Origin: Gnomoniopsis sp. IMI 355080
Lineage: Eukaryota; Ascomycota; Sordariomycetes; Diaporthales; Gnomoniaceae
DNA: 64,000 nucleotides
NCBI GenBank assembly: GCA_027946555.1
Contig: JAPEVC010000066.1
Location: 1 to 64,000 of the forward strand
Direction of reading: 5' to 3'
The translations under genes and the position numbers were made by a program. Shown piece after piece: positions 1 through 12,547 of the stretch; the stretch's first letter is position 1, and every line of letters begins with the position of its first letter. The notes under the pieces are model-generated. The model saw nothing but the letters and a program-made list of their open reading frames with translations. It was not told where the DNA came from and searched no databases.

Positions 1-75
1 GGGTTGGAGATGGAAGGGGAGGATGCCGAGCTGGGGAAGCTGTTGAAGGAGTTGGATGCCAAGTTGCCCAAATGA
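1..75 (+). CDS. 3' end of an unidentified gene, cut by the window edge
   Basis: An open frame starts at base 1 and ends with TGA at 73-75. It encodes 24 residues rich in Glu, Leu and Lys (ending LDAKLPK), which looks like the amphipathic or coiled-coil tail of a larger protein. Too little is present to name a family. The frame has no start inside the window, so the gene begins upstream. Confidence 0.55.
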   Translation, partial: GLEMEGEDAELGKLLKELDAKLPK

Positions 76-962
76 GAAAAGAGGGATGTGGGCATCGCCA
101 CCTGTAGCGGGGGGGGGGGCTTGAGGAGACTTTGGGCTCTTTACGACATGAATTACAGTCGAATTTTCTCTGGTCGTTGGGGGACCATTCCTACGATTAT
201 CAGGCAAAAGGCGTTGGGCGTTTCTAGAGACATTCTCAACTGAGTTACATTGCTGGACGGAGCAAAGGGCCAGGTTCTCAGAGAAGCATAATCACAAAGA
301 GGAACGAACATTGTTCAATCTTGCTTATATTTAAGCTGGTCCAATTTTGAAGCTGAGGCATTGCAAGCGCCACTGTAATTCTCCATTCTAATCTCCACGA
401 ACAGACCAGTAAAGCTCCCCATCCGCCCAATCCAAAGGCAAATCAAGCAAATCCACAATGACCTGATCCCACAAAGACCAATAAGAGTTTTGAAACCCAA
501 ACAGCAAGCAAAGTGAAAAGCGGGAAACAAAAAAAATACAGAGACGCCTGGACAATCAGGTTCTTAGCCCATGCACCAAATGCCTTCATAACAGTTGGTA
601 TATCCTAGCCGGGCTGTGTCCTTCAGACCAAACCCAAATGCAAATGCAAATACTCCGTGCTACTCTCCGGTTGACCCTCAAATGTATCCGGGTAAGCCCT
701 GGATGGGTTGAAGGGGACGTATTCGTCGAATGGCCGCCATTTGGTCGACAGATCAGCATCAAGTGTTCGACAGCCCTAGTACCGCCTGATCTTCCTTCTG
801 ATAAAGGTGTGACGGCTGCCATATAATCATCTATGCCTTGTAGTCGCACAGATGCTATGTCTCGACTGGTCGTCTGGCGTCTCTTCTTGAGTGGTAATTA
901 ATTGAAGTCCTTCACAGTTGAGGTCTCCTTTGCCTTGCAAGTCTGTGAATAGCGAATTCCAA
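76..962. other. intergenic, no gene seen
   Basis: Downstream region between two convergent genes. It has a G-run near 110-118 and only short ORFs without recognisable features on either strand. It probably contains the two 3' UTRs. Confidence 0.5.
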
Positions 963-1331
963 TTACGCCGCCGCAGCCACCTTCTCGCTCTCTTTCTCGC
1001 TCAAGACCTTCGGGGTAGACTTGGACCTCATGCGCGGTCGCATGACGGCATCCTGACTGCTCATTCGCCTGTCGAGGGCGCGCTCCAACTTGGCACCCAA
1101 CGCCAGCTTCTGCAGATTGACTCGCTTCTCTTCATTGAGCTCTACACGTTGCTCACTCAGTCTCTTGGCGTTGTCATTGAGCCGATCGATTGTCTCGCCA
1201 ATGTTCTGAATCTCAGCAACGGCGCTGTCTGTGGTGTTGTTGGATGTGACGGTGTGGTTCGAGTACACGCTGTAACGCACCGAGGCGCGAGTCGAGGCGC
1301 GGGTCTGTGAAGTTTGGGGCTCGTTAGACAT
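963..1331 (-). CDS. small conserved-looking coiled-coil protein, unknown function
   Basis: Single-exon frame of 122 residues from ATG (complement of 1329-1331) to TAA (963-965). The N-terminus (about 1-35) is polar and rich in Ser/Thr/Asn. Residues about 38-90 are Leu/Glu/Lys/Arg-rich with heptad-like spacing (for example IGETIDRLNDNAKRLSEQRV) and should form a helix or coiled coil. The tail is basic. No signal peptide, membrane segment or catalytic motif is visible. The composition is that of a real protein rather than a chance frame, and it resembles small fungal hypothetical proteins, but I cannot assign a named family. It probably acts as a scaffold or subunit; that is inference. Confidence 0.6.
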   Translation of the reverse strand: MSNEPQTSQTRASTRASVRYSVYSNHTVTSNNTTDSAVAEIQNIGETIDRLNDNAKRLSEQRVELNEEKRVNLQKLALGAKLERALDRRMSSQDAVMRPRMRSKSTPKVLSEKESEKVAAAA

Positions 1332-2752
1332 TGTCGTGGTTGTTGGAGCTGCCTGACAGGCAAAGAAGACAGGTTCGAGGACTTGTTAGGCTGTTTGATA
1401 TGTTGGGCAGACGGGTAATGGTAGGCGCAAAGGACGGGATTATTTTAGGATTCAAGGAAGATACGACTGCCAAAGGAGACCGGACAATACGGGAGGGGTT
1501 TGGATTAAGGTAGTCTCAAAGGAGGAAAAGGCACGAGGCTAGACCAGGGCACTTCCACTGGGCCGCGGCACGGTATCTAGTAAGGTTTTTTGTTGACCAG
1601 TACCAAGATGGCGGACCCTAACAAGGCCTTGTCGAAAAGATACGGCCTAGCAGCTGGGCAAGAACAAGGAATGGAACGACGATCAGTGGGCAGGTGAACC
1701 AAGTAAAAGTGACGTACCGAAGGCGCCATGATTGGGCGCGAGGACTCCAGTGAGGTAGGCATGTTTGCTGATTTGACAGAATGACGAAAAAGGAGTCTTC
1801 GGGATTGGAGCGACGGGGTGGGTTGGTGGCAACGATGATGATGAAACGAGAATTTGTGGTTCTTTCTCTTCTGCTTCTTCTGTCTGTCCTCTTCGTTACA
1901 GCAACAGACGCAGACGCAACAGCGATGATAGCCTGGATAGAGTGGGCAAAGGAGGAACTAGACTGGTTGAAACAAAAAGACAATCTTGTTCGTGGAGATT
2001 GACGGGGGCTCGACTTTTTGGTTGTAAAGGCTGAGAAGTCGGGGCGGAAAAGATGGGGACCCAGGGGATGTAGGGCAATCAACCTGGGAAGGGAAAATGG
2101 GTCCTCTTTTCTGAATGGATGGGTATCTTTTGCCTTCCGTTGCCTGATGGCTTGCGATTTCCCCTGCTCGTTCTCGTTCAGAGAAATGCAATGTCTGTGT
2201 GTTGGATTGTAAAGGTAACCCGAGTCGAGGGCAGGATGTCGGTCCCAGTCCGAAAGGCGTCGATTGTATGTACGTCAAGAGTCAGTCGAGCGAAAGAAAC
2301 GAAAACAGAATACGGTGACGCAGCGTGTGGGTCGATGGAAAGCGAGCAGTCAGGTCGAGGCTTTTGATTCGGAGTCTGGATTCGAGTGAGTGTTGTCAAA
2401 AGGTGAAGGAGGAGGGGTGTGTGTGACGGGGAAAGGGAGCAAGCAATCTGCAGGGTGAATCAGCGGCCACAGGAGAGTTGATGTTGCATTTGGGCGATCG
2501 GGAAGCGGGAAAGGGAAAGGAGTGAAACTTCCCACCCGCAGACCAGGAGAACGCCTGCTGCAGCTGCAGTGCTATGCTGTGCTGTGTGCTGTGCTGTGCA
2601 TGGCCAATCTGCAGGTGCATTGGTGCACGGTACAGATGTACCTAGGTGGTGGGCCATGGTAGCCTTGGTCCCTTTTCTCTCCCTCTCCTGCCCTCTTCTT
2701 TGCCCAACCAACCACCTGCCACCACCACATCTGGCGCAGCCGTATGCCCAAC

Positions 2753-2782
2753 CAGACAGGCAGACAGGCAGGCAGACAGGCC
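2753..2782. repeat. CAGA/CAGG tandem tract
   Basis: Imperfect tetranucleotide array built of CAGA and CAGG units in non-coding DNA. It is a simple repeat. Confidence 0.7.
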
Positions 2783-4260
2783 AGACATCCCTCGTCCACA
2801 TGGGGCCACGGGGCTGTCTGCAGGGGAGGGGTTGCCTGGGGAAAGATGTACGCAGTACCTAACAACGTGCTCGACCCCCGGTCGACCCTCCCTTCCGACC
2901 CACGATAACCCCTGCGCCCGCAGTGCTGCGGCCAGTGCCAGAGCCACAGAGAGGAGTCGGCCCAGCCTGGCAGCCCTGGGTGGGGCGTCGTAAGTAGGTA
3001 GTCGTTCCACCTGCACTACCACTGCACAAACGTCTTTCACTTCCCCATGGGATTTTCAGCACCATAGAGCCTGATGGGCATGGCTCTTTAGCACCCTTGG
3101 CACCCTTACGGACATTACTGTATACTAGCGCTACTGCAGTGTGCAAGTGCACCGACTTTTAATGGATTTGAGGTGATGAGGATGGTGATGCTTCGTGGTT
3201 GAACCTTGCGCAGCTTCCACCTTTTTCGCTTCCTCTCAAATCGGGACACCTTTTTGTCTTACGCGGGTACCTCTGTCACCGCAACGTGTGGGTGCACATT
3301 GCAGGTGTCAGGCAAACATGACCACGGCACTCGCCGAGCAAAGCCCCAAACTCAACCGCGAGAAACGCGTGGTGTTGCAGGGATGTCAGAAATGCAGGAT
3401 GACTTTTGCCGGACTCCCGGGGGGTTCGTTAATTAATCACAAGATAAAAAAAGAAGGAAAAAAAGGCATCATCATCTATTGAGACAACCTATCTAGGTAT
3501 GTAATTTGCTGGCTTCTTGTCATCCTGCAGGTGTTCATCCTACATCAAAGGAAGGATGAAAAGACAGCACACCACTTTGATACCAACTTGATGCCCTAAA
3601 CGATTCATGAAAACGCCCATTATTCCTAGCTTCCCTTGTTAGGCGGTTGGCACACGGAGCCTGACTCGCCAAAATAAACCGCCGGATGCTACTCTTCCCA
3701 TGTGGCATTTTTGTTTCCGTTTGTCCCGCCCAGTGTGCCCGGCGCCTAGGCGAGATCCTATCATGTCCCTCTTCGGCCTCATCAACCCGGTCTCTTTGTT
3801 GGGGGGGAGAATTCTTATCTATCTGAAATCTAGCTTCTTATTTTAACATGTCCCCCTGCCTTGTGTGGCTTGGTCACTATTTTCGAAGTCTCACGCCGCA
3901 CCAACTCCAGGGCGTCAAAATGAAACATAACGTGGTTCGTTTTCAAGCAGAGAAGAAGCGAAGAGCGAAAAGAAAAGAGAAGAGAAAAGAAAGGAAAACA
4001 AAAGAAAAACAAACATTCCAGACGAATATCAATCATACCCGTCCCAGATTGACTCGTGAAACTCTCGTCCGACCGAGCGTCAAAGAGGCCACTTCCAACT
4101 CTTGTTACTGAATTATCCTTTTTTTGGTCTGTGACATTCCCAACGACCCGGAATCATTCAATTCCACCCCTAGTCAAGACTTTTGCCTAATCTTCTTTCC
4201 CAGGCTTGATGCTGATCCCCGAATCCTACTTGAAATAAGATCGATCCTGTCAGCAAAGCC

Positions 4261-4280
4261 ACACACACACACACACACAC
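4261..4280. repeat. AC dinucleotide microsatellite
   Basis: Ten perfect AC units in non-coding DNA. Likely length-polymorphic. Confidence 0.9.
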
Positions 4281-5877
4281 ATGAACCTGCAGATCCCTGC
4301 ACCGCGTGGCAAGCGGTGATCTACCACGTGGCTACCTCAGCTTGCGACAAGGGGGCCCGCCTCCGAAGATCCCGGGGGGAGGGGACAAAATCACACCATA
4401 CACCACGTGAAGCTGTACGTACTGTACTGTACATATCCTCTGTGTATATTAGGTAACGTACATCGAAATGGACGCAGACAGAGAGAGACACGTTATTTGA
4501 TCAACATGACCTCAGACACACGACCCAAAACCATTTGCCGTCGGCCCGTTTACCCTTCTAGCTAGGACAGCAACGGTGCAATTTGTACGTACTTAGGTAC
4601 ATAGAAAGGTCAAGTCAGGTAAGCTCTTTTGGGTTCTCGCGGCCAGCGACAGCCGCTGCCCCTCTTAATCAAGGCTTTAACTTAGACTAAGTTTTCTACA
4701 GAAGTACTTGCGAAGAGCTCGGGTCCCGGGAAGGTCTAATGCCGGAGCTCGGGCGGCGAGCCGCTCTAGATCTGTTCTTGCACCCGTGCCGCATCTTGGT
4801 TCGAGACACAAAAACACCTAGAAAAATGAAATGAAAGAGGCGTCCCTGCCCCGGTAAGGGTTATTTAAGCATATACCAAGATCAGAGTAGATAGTTCCCG
4901 TTCAAGCAAGAACCGAGGTAACGTTCCTAGGTCTAAAAGGTGGGTAGGTGGTCACAGCTTTCTTTAACCTTTAGCTCGTGTTACCGTATTACCTTTTCTT
5001 CAGCACCGTACTTCTACAACGTAATAGCTCAACGAGAAATTACGTTCTTCTCCGTGTGATGGCCACCTTCCCTTCCCTGGGAAAGTTGGCCTGCGGGATC
5101 GTCAACGGTCAGAGCAGGCGCACATTATTGACAATTGTATCCGTTGTTTTGTTTGGTCAGCCCTTGAAGCGGAACAACTCATAATTACGTTTTCGGACTT
5201 TCTTGAAGCTTCCATCCCATTTTTTTGGGTTCTGCAATACCACCCTAGGTGAGGCTTCTTATTGCTGCCTAGAAAGGCTGGGATACACACGGGCGTCTAG
5301 GCTGAGCTTAAGCGATAACTCTATTCTGTCCCTAAAAGCTACGGTGGAAAGGTGGGTATTCCCAGCTGAGCAAGCTCCCCTAGGATGGTACAAGCAAGCA
5401 CATTCGTGAATGACAAAGTTTTGCTATGCAGTCGTGCGCGGCAACTTGTTACTGTGGGGCTGGGATAGATGTGACAAGCGCAATACCCCCAATGCGATGG
5501 GGAAAATGAAGTCTGTCTTGTTAGAAAGTGAAATTTTGTATATAGCTCTTTTTGGGGGGGGGGGAGATGAGATATCCAATGTTCATCCATTTCATTGCCT
5601 TCTGCGCAACTTTATGTCACCTTGATCTGCACCTTGGGCAAATCATCATTATATTGCAAGGTGGCTAATACCATGACCGTATCGTTGGTAGTTCGATTGA
5701 TAGTCTAATCTTAGCCTGTTATCAATGATTCAGCTCTTTTACTTATATGATGCTCAAACAGTAGTGCAGGTGGGGCTCGCCCCATCTCGAGATGAAATCT
5801 TATATTGATCAGCACCAGCTCAGTGCTGAAGCTATTCTAGATGGGATCCGGCGAGTACGTAATATCTCATAGTCATA

Positions 5878-6030
5878 ATGGGCGCAAAGGCAGGTTTCAC
5901 GCTCAAGATCATACAATGGTCCAACCTTGGCGTCCAATTCGCCTGCTGCGGACTCATCCTGGCATTGACGGCATACTTCCTCGCCGCCGTGTCCAGCAAC
6001 AACATCAGGCTGGTGGTCTTTTCAGCATAG
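5878..6030 (+). pseudogene. truncated N-terminal relic resembling a fungal MARVEL-like membrane protein
   Basis: An ATG at 5878 opens a 50-residue frame ending at TAG 6028-6030. The peptide begins MGAKAGFTLKIIQW, followed by a hydrophobic helix (about residues 20-38, FACCGLILALTAYFLAAV) and then NNIRL. This layout, a short polar start with 'LKIIQW' running into the first transmembrane helix, is what I know from fungal MARVEL-domain membrane proteins, which have four helices and about 150-200 residues. Downstream DNA gives no further helices in any frame, so only the first quarter remains. It may be a gene remnant in an eroding region. An unrecognised downstream exon is possible but not seen. 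Confidence 0.45.
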
Positions 6031-9000
6031 CCGCGCTTCAGTCCCGGACCTGAGACTTTCTCTACAGATTAAGGTTTGCGTCCATGTCCCAATTGGTTAC
6101 TTTGTGACGACAGCTATAAGCTCGAATTGGATCATTGAAGCTCGATGACTGAGGGCTCATGCTGCGACTAGCCATGCTGACACTGACAGCAAGTCTAAGA
6201 GAGATCGGCAGCTTGCCTGGCCAGATATAATCAGCTGCCTTAAGAGCCTGACTTCGGAGCCTGATTTCGAATGTAGTCCAGACAGCAGCTTGGTGATGCT
6301 CACTCATTCTCTGACCAGACCATCCTTATACCCTATTGGTGAAAGTGAAGGCAAGACTGAACCGTGAATAAGTGGAAAGCACCATGATACCCTTCTAAGG
6401 ATTGCTAAGTGGGAAGAACATCTCGGGAGATCTTGAGTTGATATGTTTGAAGTCACTATAGGCAGGAGCGATACATCACGCACCGCCTCTGTTCATTTGT
6501 TCACTCCCTGCAAGTGGCGCTTCTCAGCTCCATACCTAGGTAGGCTTGCCATGGAACCACAGCAAACACTGGCAAAAGAATTTCACTTTTCGACAGTGAT
6601 CAAGCAGACATCTCGTTGGACACTGTCATGCGGCCTATCCGGAGTACGTACGATACACTCTACCTAATTAAAGCCAGGCTGTCTTCCACATGCGACCCTA
6701 ATGCAACCTCCAACGAGAGCTCCATGTCTCCTGCGGCGTTTCTTCTTTTCCGGAGCGGGGAGTATGTGGCTTGAGGCTATTGGGAGGCTTGAAGGCTATT
6801 GGCATCGGGTCTGATGAAAAAATCAAAGACAACTTGAAGAAGCACAATCTCAAATCATCTGGACATTCAAGAGGTCTCCGGCTCTCTCAAGTCCTGCCAA
6901 GGTCATCAGCAACCAGCAACATAGGTATCCGAAACCTCACGCACGTTGCACATCATATTCAATCCACCGTACTCGCAACACGTGCCTCAGCTTGTGACAC
7001 TGCGTCTAGTGAAAGGATCTTGTGTCACCCAGAATCGATAACCATTTCGACCGGTTCGCCCACCACTCAGATGCCGCCGCGCATCAAGCATAGCAGATGC
7101 TCGTGCTGTCATCTCCTCGTATTGATGGCTGAAGGGATGACGCCGTTTTAACAAGGTGCAGAGCTGAAAACAGGGAATAAGGGCAACGTGTGCGGGACGT
7201 GTCATCTCTCAACAGGCTTCAAAGTCCACTACACAGCCGATGGATCATCAACATGGCCGTTGAACCATTCTCTAGGAAGTCCCTGGCAGTTGGGTGCTTT
7301 GTCTCGGCCCGGTATATGTCCGGCCTTCAGGACTCCGGACTACCACGCATTCCTGGAGTACGCCCTCATTCGTGGCTAGGCGCTTGCTTATGTCTCGGTA
7401 TTGTGGGCGGCTCGACTTCCCGGAGAGAACATCCGCAATTGAAGCAAAGTCTGCTATCAAGACTGCTACAGTCATCCGCCACCACTTATTTACGAATGGT
7501 AATACCGGGAACGCAGGGTAGTTGACTTTGGTCACCGTACTAGTTTTTTTGAGCCTGTGGGCTATGGACGTCAGTTTCAAAGACGCTCGCGCATTACAGC
7601 GTCTGGCGCACACGACAGTCAAGCGTGAATTGAGACGCAGCGATTCGCGATTCCGCGAGACTAGTATGCTTCATTGTAAGCAAAGCTGCGGCCTGGACGT
7701 GCTCACGATTGGCTGAGTTCCACGGATGCTTATCATTCTTACTACAGGTAGAACGCCTTGAATAATTGAACCAATCTTCCACACCACGTATTGCAGAAAT
7801 CAGGATTACCAATCTCGATCCGTATCTCATCGAATAGAGGGACCATGATTCTTTGACACCCCTTGGACATGGCGCCGCAGCCACCTGTGGGCCCGTGGGC
7901 CCGAGGCCCCGAACCAACCCTTGTCGACATCGTCCAGGCGAAGCGGCTAACATCCGCGGAGTGGTGGCCCTCTCAACGTTTATGGAGCATATCGTCGAGG
8001 GCCTTTTTGTCATCGTACCCGAGCATGCGAGATGATGATTTGTGGCGGCCTTGGCCTGTACAATGCATTCGTGCGACCCAGAGCTTCGAGATTCCATGAT
8101 GGTCCAGACCCGGATCGAATTGCGCGCTCTCCAAAGCACATAACGTGACATTGGCGAGTGGCTGGCCACTCAGCACCTAGAGACGTTCTCTGTATTTGTG
8201 CGCAATCGCGTCCCATCCCTGCCCGACGCCTGTCAAATGTGCATTAAGGTGTCGTCGAAGCCAAACGCTCTGCAGCGGCTGCAGGTCGCAACACCGAAAG
8301 AGTGCCCCCACCCCTCAAAACAAAGATCTCGATCCCTTCCAATCCCCAGGCAACAGATGGATCATTTGCATATTCCCCATCTCGCCCTTCGCGAGGAACA
8401 CCGCTTTTGGCCAGGCTTATGACCAAGCAGCCCTGCAGAACTTGCACAATGCCATGTGGCTGGGTTGCGTGGCGTGGCTGGACTGTTGCACCTGTGGCCT
8501 CTTCTAGGATCGGCGCTCGCAAGACATCGTGTCGTCCCGCAGGCCTTAGGAGTTCCATATAGATGAGACTGACCGACCGAGAGACCTGCCTTATACGATC
8601 ATATTGGACACGGGGAAGCTACCCAAATGATGCGGAAAAGCTTTGGAGAAACAGTGTGGCATCTAGGTCCTCCACAAGAAGCGCGTGGACCAGGAGATTC
8701 AAGTATTACGGCGTATGGGACAAACCAAATGAGGTCCATTGCGAGAAGATTGACCACCGACTTACCTACTTAGGTATGCTCTTGAGAGAGTAGCGTCAAC
8801 ATCGACGCGCCGTTGGCTTGCTTTTCCAATGCGCTTCGGGCCGCCTACCCAAAGATATCACATGTTGCGAGAGTACATCAAAGGTGGACCAGAAGGACTG
8901 GATTTTCTGCCCCCTTTTTCCTCAAAGAATCGTGCATTGCCGCCGTTTTGGTATGCACGCCATTTCCTCCGGGCAAGGTACCGCTCGCGTGGTGTCGGTG

Positions 9001-10418
9001 GCGAGATGGTGCCTGACGCGACAGAGGCGTCTGCTAAGCACTCTATGGCTGAAGCCACATCGCGTGTTCAGCCCTCCACGTCCTTTCACTTTACCACGGT
9101 GCACCAGCATCCTTGTGGCGATATCGAGATGGCTTCATATTTTCTTGATTGTCCTTTTCGAGCCAGAAGTCTTCACTGGTCGAGACCTGTATTTTTCAAC
9201 TCTCCATATGGCTTTTTCCTGCTCGACGCCGTCCGGAAATGAAAGTCCCGTGCACGCCTTAAATAGTCCTGTGCCTGGCTTCCCGGCGTGAGATCTCAGT
9301 GTCTCACTCCCTGTGTACTCCAGAGTGTCTTGCTCTGGAACTTTGCCCACGTTTTTTCTTTCTTTTCCCGTCATCCAGACTCGATCAGGCCATGTGAAAG
9401 CCACGTGCGGATTGAAATCCACTTGGCCTTGTTGGACATGGCTGCCAACTATTTCAGCTAGCATTGGAGCTTTTAACATGCCCCAACCGTGCTGCTCCGG
9501 TACCGACAGACTGGAATTCTGGCGACAAGGCGCTGTGCTGTGCTCCTCCTTCATGCCATGGCTGCCATAGGAGCCAGGGGACACGGGATGAGGGGGGAGA
9601 GTCTGTCGTTGCTGTTGTACCTATATGCGTTCAATGCAGCCGATTCGTTCCTGTGGTGGGGGTGAGCTTTTATAAAAGGTCCCAGCAAATCTCCCGGACT
9701 GCCCAAGCTTCTGCACCTGGGACTACCGACGACCACAACATTGGAGGCTCAGCCGAAAATCAGCTTCATCCAGCGGTGAGTGATAGAGGTTCCAGAGATA
9801 GAGACATAAAGGACGTGAATGTCATGTGCAATGGCTGATATGGCACATACCCTAGAAACTCGCCATCGCAAAACTCTTCCAGACCACAAGACCAACCCGA
9901 GAATCATCTATCACGAGCCCCGTTGTCATAATCGTCCCATTATCCATATCGGGAGGAAGTAAAGTCACCAGATCGAACGATATATCAGCTTCATTTGTGC
10001 TCCCACAGGTCTTCTCCATACCGGCGGCTCATCGCCTTGATCAGTACTCTGTAGACGGGCTTGTCTCGGACTTCCACATCGGTTCTCGTTCCCAGACACT
10101 TCATAATCAGCTCATTCAAGGCTGAGGCTTCTGTAGACCAGCTCATTCTTCAACGCAGCCTCCATCGCACAACAACTTGGCCGGCAAATACTGGCCTACA
10201 GTCCATCTGTATATCGTCAGCCACATCCCTTGCTTACGCCACCTCAAACCAGCCTCATCCAGCAGCTCATAGATCTTCAGGGGCATAACGGGTCTGGAGT
10301 GAAGTCCCGGTGAAGCCACAGAGGATCACGCAAAGGGCCTTACACACTTGGTCCCTCGGCCTTTACTGTCAACTACCCCAGCAGATTCCGTCGCCCATCC
10401 AGCCCGAGCTCGGCGACC
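6031..10418. other. gene-poor region upstream of the Cys-rich cluster
   Basis: About 4.4 kb with many short ORFs on both strands and none with recognisable family features. A minus-strand ATG frame of 104 codons (8244-8558) is the most protein-like but is unrecognised. TACCTAGGTAGG lies at 6533-6544. A good TATA-box match (TATAAAAG, 9671-9678) lies about 740 bp upstream of the first Cys-rich gene. A GTGAGT donor-like site follows near 9775, so the gene may have a spliced 5' leader; this is inference. Confidence 0.4.
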
Positions 10419-10877
10419 ATGTGTACCTACTACTACCTTCACCATCACCACATGTACCCGTGTACCCGCGACATCGAGTTTATCCTACACTATGTGTACT
10501 GCGCCGCCGCCACGTTTGACGAAACTTCCCAGATCCAGCTTGCCTGCCCGAATATCTGCGACCACGCCCAGCAAAACGGTAGCCCAGGCGTCGACTTCAA
10601 TAATCCGTGTGCCAGTGGCGGGTGTCTTGCCAGCCCGGACTGCAGTCTGGGCAGATGCCGGCTGCAGGAGCTGAACGGGCTCTGGAAATGCTGCCAGTGT
10701 GGCTTAGGTGGTAACCGGTATCCGTGCTGCCATCATCCGATGAAGAATAGTCCAGACACCCTTTGCTATCATCAGTGCTGCCAAGACTGCGAGGCGGACA
10801 GAATGTCTGGGGCTGGTTCGGGGCGGTCGGGCCATGGAGCCGGCGGCGGTCGCAGGGAGAGACAAGGGACCATTTGA
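10419..10877 (+). CDS. Cys/His-rich small protein, cluster member A
   Basis: Single exon of 152 residues, ATG 10419 to TGA 10875-10877. It starts Met-Cys with a Tyr/His-rich stretch (YYYLHHHH). The core runs C75-x4-C80-x8-W89-x-C91-C92-x-C94-x9-C104, and the end is C116-Y-H-Q-C-C-Q-D-C124. About 20 Cys and several His suggest a zinc-binding fold; that is inference. There is no signal peptide or membrane helix, so an intracellular site is likely. After the last Cys comes a Gly/Ser/Arg-rich tail of about 28 residues (GSGRSGHGAGGGRR). It is the first of four same-strand paralogues sharing the core. I recognise no named domain family. Confidence 0.7.
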   Translation: MCTYYYLHHHHMYPCTRDIEFILHYVYCAAATFDETSQIQLACPNICDHAQQNGSPGVDFNNPCASGGCLASPDCSLGRCRLQELNGLWKCCQCGLGGNRYPCCHHPMKNSPDTLCYHQCCQDCEADRMSGAGSGRSGHGAGGGRRERQGTI

Positions 10878-12055
10878 GGGTTCCTGCACGCGACACTTCT
10901 CAGGAAGCCAAGAGAAACAGTCAGAAAAGGTGGCAGTGGAGACGAAGATTGCGTGGCACAAAGGATCTCGGTCCGTTAAAGATAAAAGTCCGAGCATCTT
11001 TTCTTTTGATGTACGCTTTTGGCCGCGTGTGAACGCGGCAAAATCTCGCGCACACGATGATGGTGGGCCGGGAAAAGCAACGGAAAAGGGACCATGGAAC
11101 AACCCGAACCGATTCAGCTGAATATCATGCGTCTGTGGAACTTCTACAGCATCCAGACAGGCTGTTTTGTTCCAATCGCAACAAAGAAAGCGGAGTGGCT
11201 TGGGCTTGAGTGGGTTTGCCGAATGAACTATTCGGCGAGGCTTTCCAGAAGTTAGCAGTCTAGACTGCAAAGTCACCACGGATGGGGAAGCGGAAAGCAA
11301 ATTTTGTACAACCTGGATCACGCAAAGTCGATCATCGCATGCGCCCTTCTTTTCCCGGCTGGGAGGCGTCTGTCACCCGCGAGCAGCATTGATGACCTGC
11401 ATATTCGATCGTGCACTCTTCATTGGGCGGCGACTTTTTACAACGACCCAAGCGGCTGGGTCGCAGCCTCGTGTCCAACAGACCGGTCCACCGGAAGGGG
11501 GAACATATTCCAAATTTCCCTGACCAATGGAGGCGGAATCAGCCGCTGGAGGAGAGCAAAGCAAATATCTTTTCTTGTCTCCGCTCGTCTTGCGCTGACA
11601 ATCCCTACTCATAGGGGAACCTAGCCTGATGAAGATCAGGACTCGCGTGTGCTGGCTGAGAAACAGGTACACGATGAAGACTCTTGTGTTTGGTCGATGA
11701 CAACGCGGCTGCTTTGTTATGACATTTGATATCTCACCGCATATAAGGCAACGCTGTCAGCAGTCCCATGTTGGACAAGACATGCTATGCACCATAATCT
11801 CAAGCACGACCATCCCCCTATTCATGCTTTTAGGTACCAGAGGTCACGATCAACGCGTCAGTCTCAGATTTAGTTCCCAATTCGTCGACACTCACCGACA
11901 ACTCCCGCATACCGACGGATATCAACGCACAACGACTTGTTCGGGGAGCCCCTCATCGACTCTGTGACAAGTTGCGAGACAGAGTCTTGCCACTCAAGGG
12001 TTCTGATCGCTTGAAGAGTGTGATTTTCGGAGGAACGCCCCGAACGGAACAGACC
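10878..12055. other. spacer between cluster members A and B
   Basis: No supported gene. Overlapping short ORFs on both strands lack recognisable features. It should contain the 3' UTR of member A and the promoter of member B. Confidence 0.45.
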
Positions 12056-12547
12056 ATGTGTCACCAGATTACCTACAAGTTGCCGTGTGAGCACATACGA
12101 GCGGACATAGTCTACTGTGCAGACGCGCCGATGCTCGAGACAGGACACAGCGGCCACAGCTCTTCAAGCAAGAAAGACAGCGGGAGGAAGCACTCCTCAA
12201 AGGACGGCAGCAGCAAAACACGCAGTAGCAAATCGTCATCATCAGCTGGAGCACACGCAGCGGGCAAGCGCAAGCCCTGTCGCAACCTCACGACGCAGTC
12301 GATCGCTTACCCCATGCCACCCAGCTTCGCGGGCGACCCGTCCTCTGCCGCGCTGTCGCCGCTGCTGCCCAAGTGCCCGCTGCCACGGTGCCCATTCGAG
12401 GCGCGCAATCGCTGCTGGAACTGCTGCTGGTGCGGCAAGGGATGGAATGAGCAGGGGCGGTGCAGCTGTATCATGATTATTGAGGGGAACCAGGTGCGGT
12501 GCGAGCATATTTGCTGCGAGACGTGTACGGCGGCTGGAGCGATGTGA
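12056..12547 (+). CDS. Cys/His-rich small protein, cluster member B
   Basis: Single exon of 163 residues, ATG 12056 to TGA 12545-12547; the frame is open further upstream but 12056 is the first ATG that gives the family's Met-Cys start. The N-terminus is MCHQITYKLPCEH followed by YCAD. Next comes a basic Ser/Gly/Lys/His segment (about residues 30-75) placed inside the protein, unlike the paralogues where such a segment is at the end. The core near the C-terminus is C-PLPR-C, eight residues, then W-N-C-C-W-C, x9, C, with a final C-E-H-I-C-C-E-T-C. Spacing of the core is identical to member A. Zinc binding is a reasonable inference; the role is unknown. No secretion signal is visible. Confidence 0.7.
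   Translation: MCHQITYKLPCEHIRADIVYCADAPMLETGHSGHSSSSKKDSGRKHSSKDGSSKTRSSKSSSSAGAHAAGKRKPCRNLTTQSIAYPMPPSFAGDPSSAALSPLLPKCPLPRCPFEARNRCWNCCWCGKGWNEQGRCSCIMIIEGNQVRCEHICCETCTAAGAM

Larger units (their letters stand above)
1332..5877. other. long gene-free region with low-complexity tracts
   Basis: About 4.5 kb without a convincing gene. Only short overlapping ORFs with non-ATG starts or biased composition are present. Contents: a CAGA/CAGG-type tandem tract near 2753-2782, a TGCTG-rich stretch near 2570-2600, a purine tract near 3945-4015, an AC dinucleotide repeat at 4261-4280 and a G-run near 5560. Several TACGTACTTAGGTAC-like palindromic words occur around 4430-4600. This marks the start of the gene-poor accessory block. 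Confidence 0.5.

Noticed and set aside
7594..8169. 191-codon minus-strand ORF
   Set aside because: No recognisable domain; three competing frames of similar quality overlap it.
8196..8507. Cys-containing plus ORF ending with W-x-x-C-C-x-C-G, considered as a fifth Cys-rich paralogue
   Set aside because: It starts with TTG rather than ATG, the Trp spacing is off by one and the C-x4-C and terminal C-x-H parts are missing.
8244..8558. 104-codon minus-strand ATG ORF
   Set aside because: Composition is plausible for protein but no homology, splice continuation or motif could be recognised.
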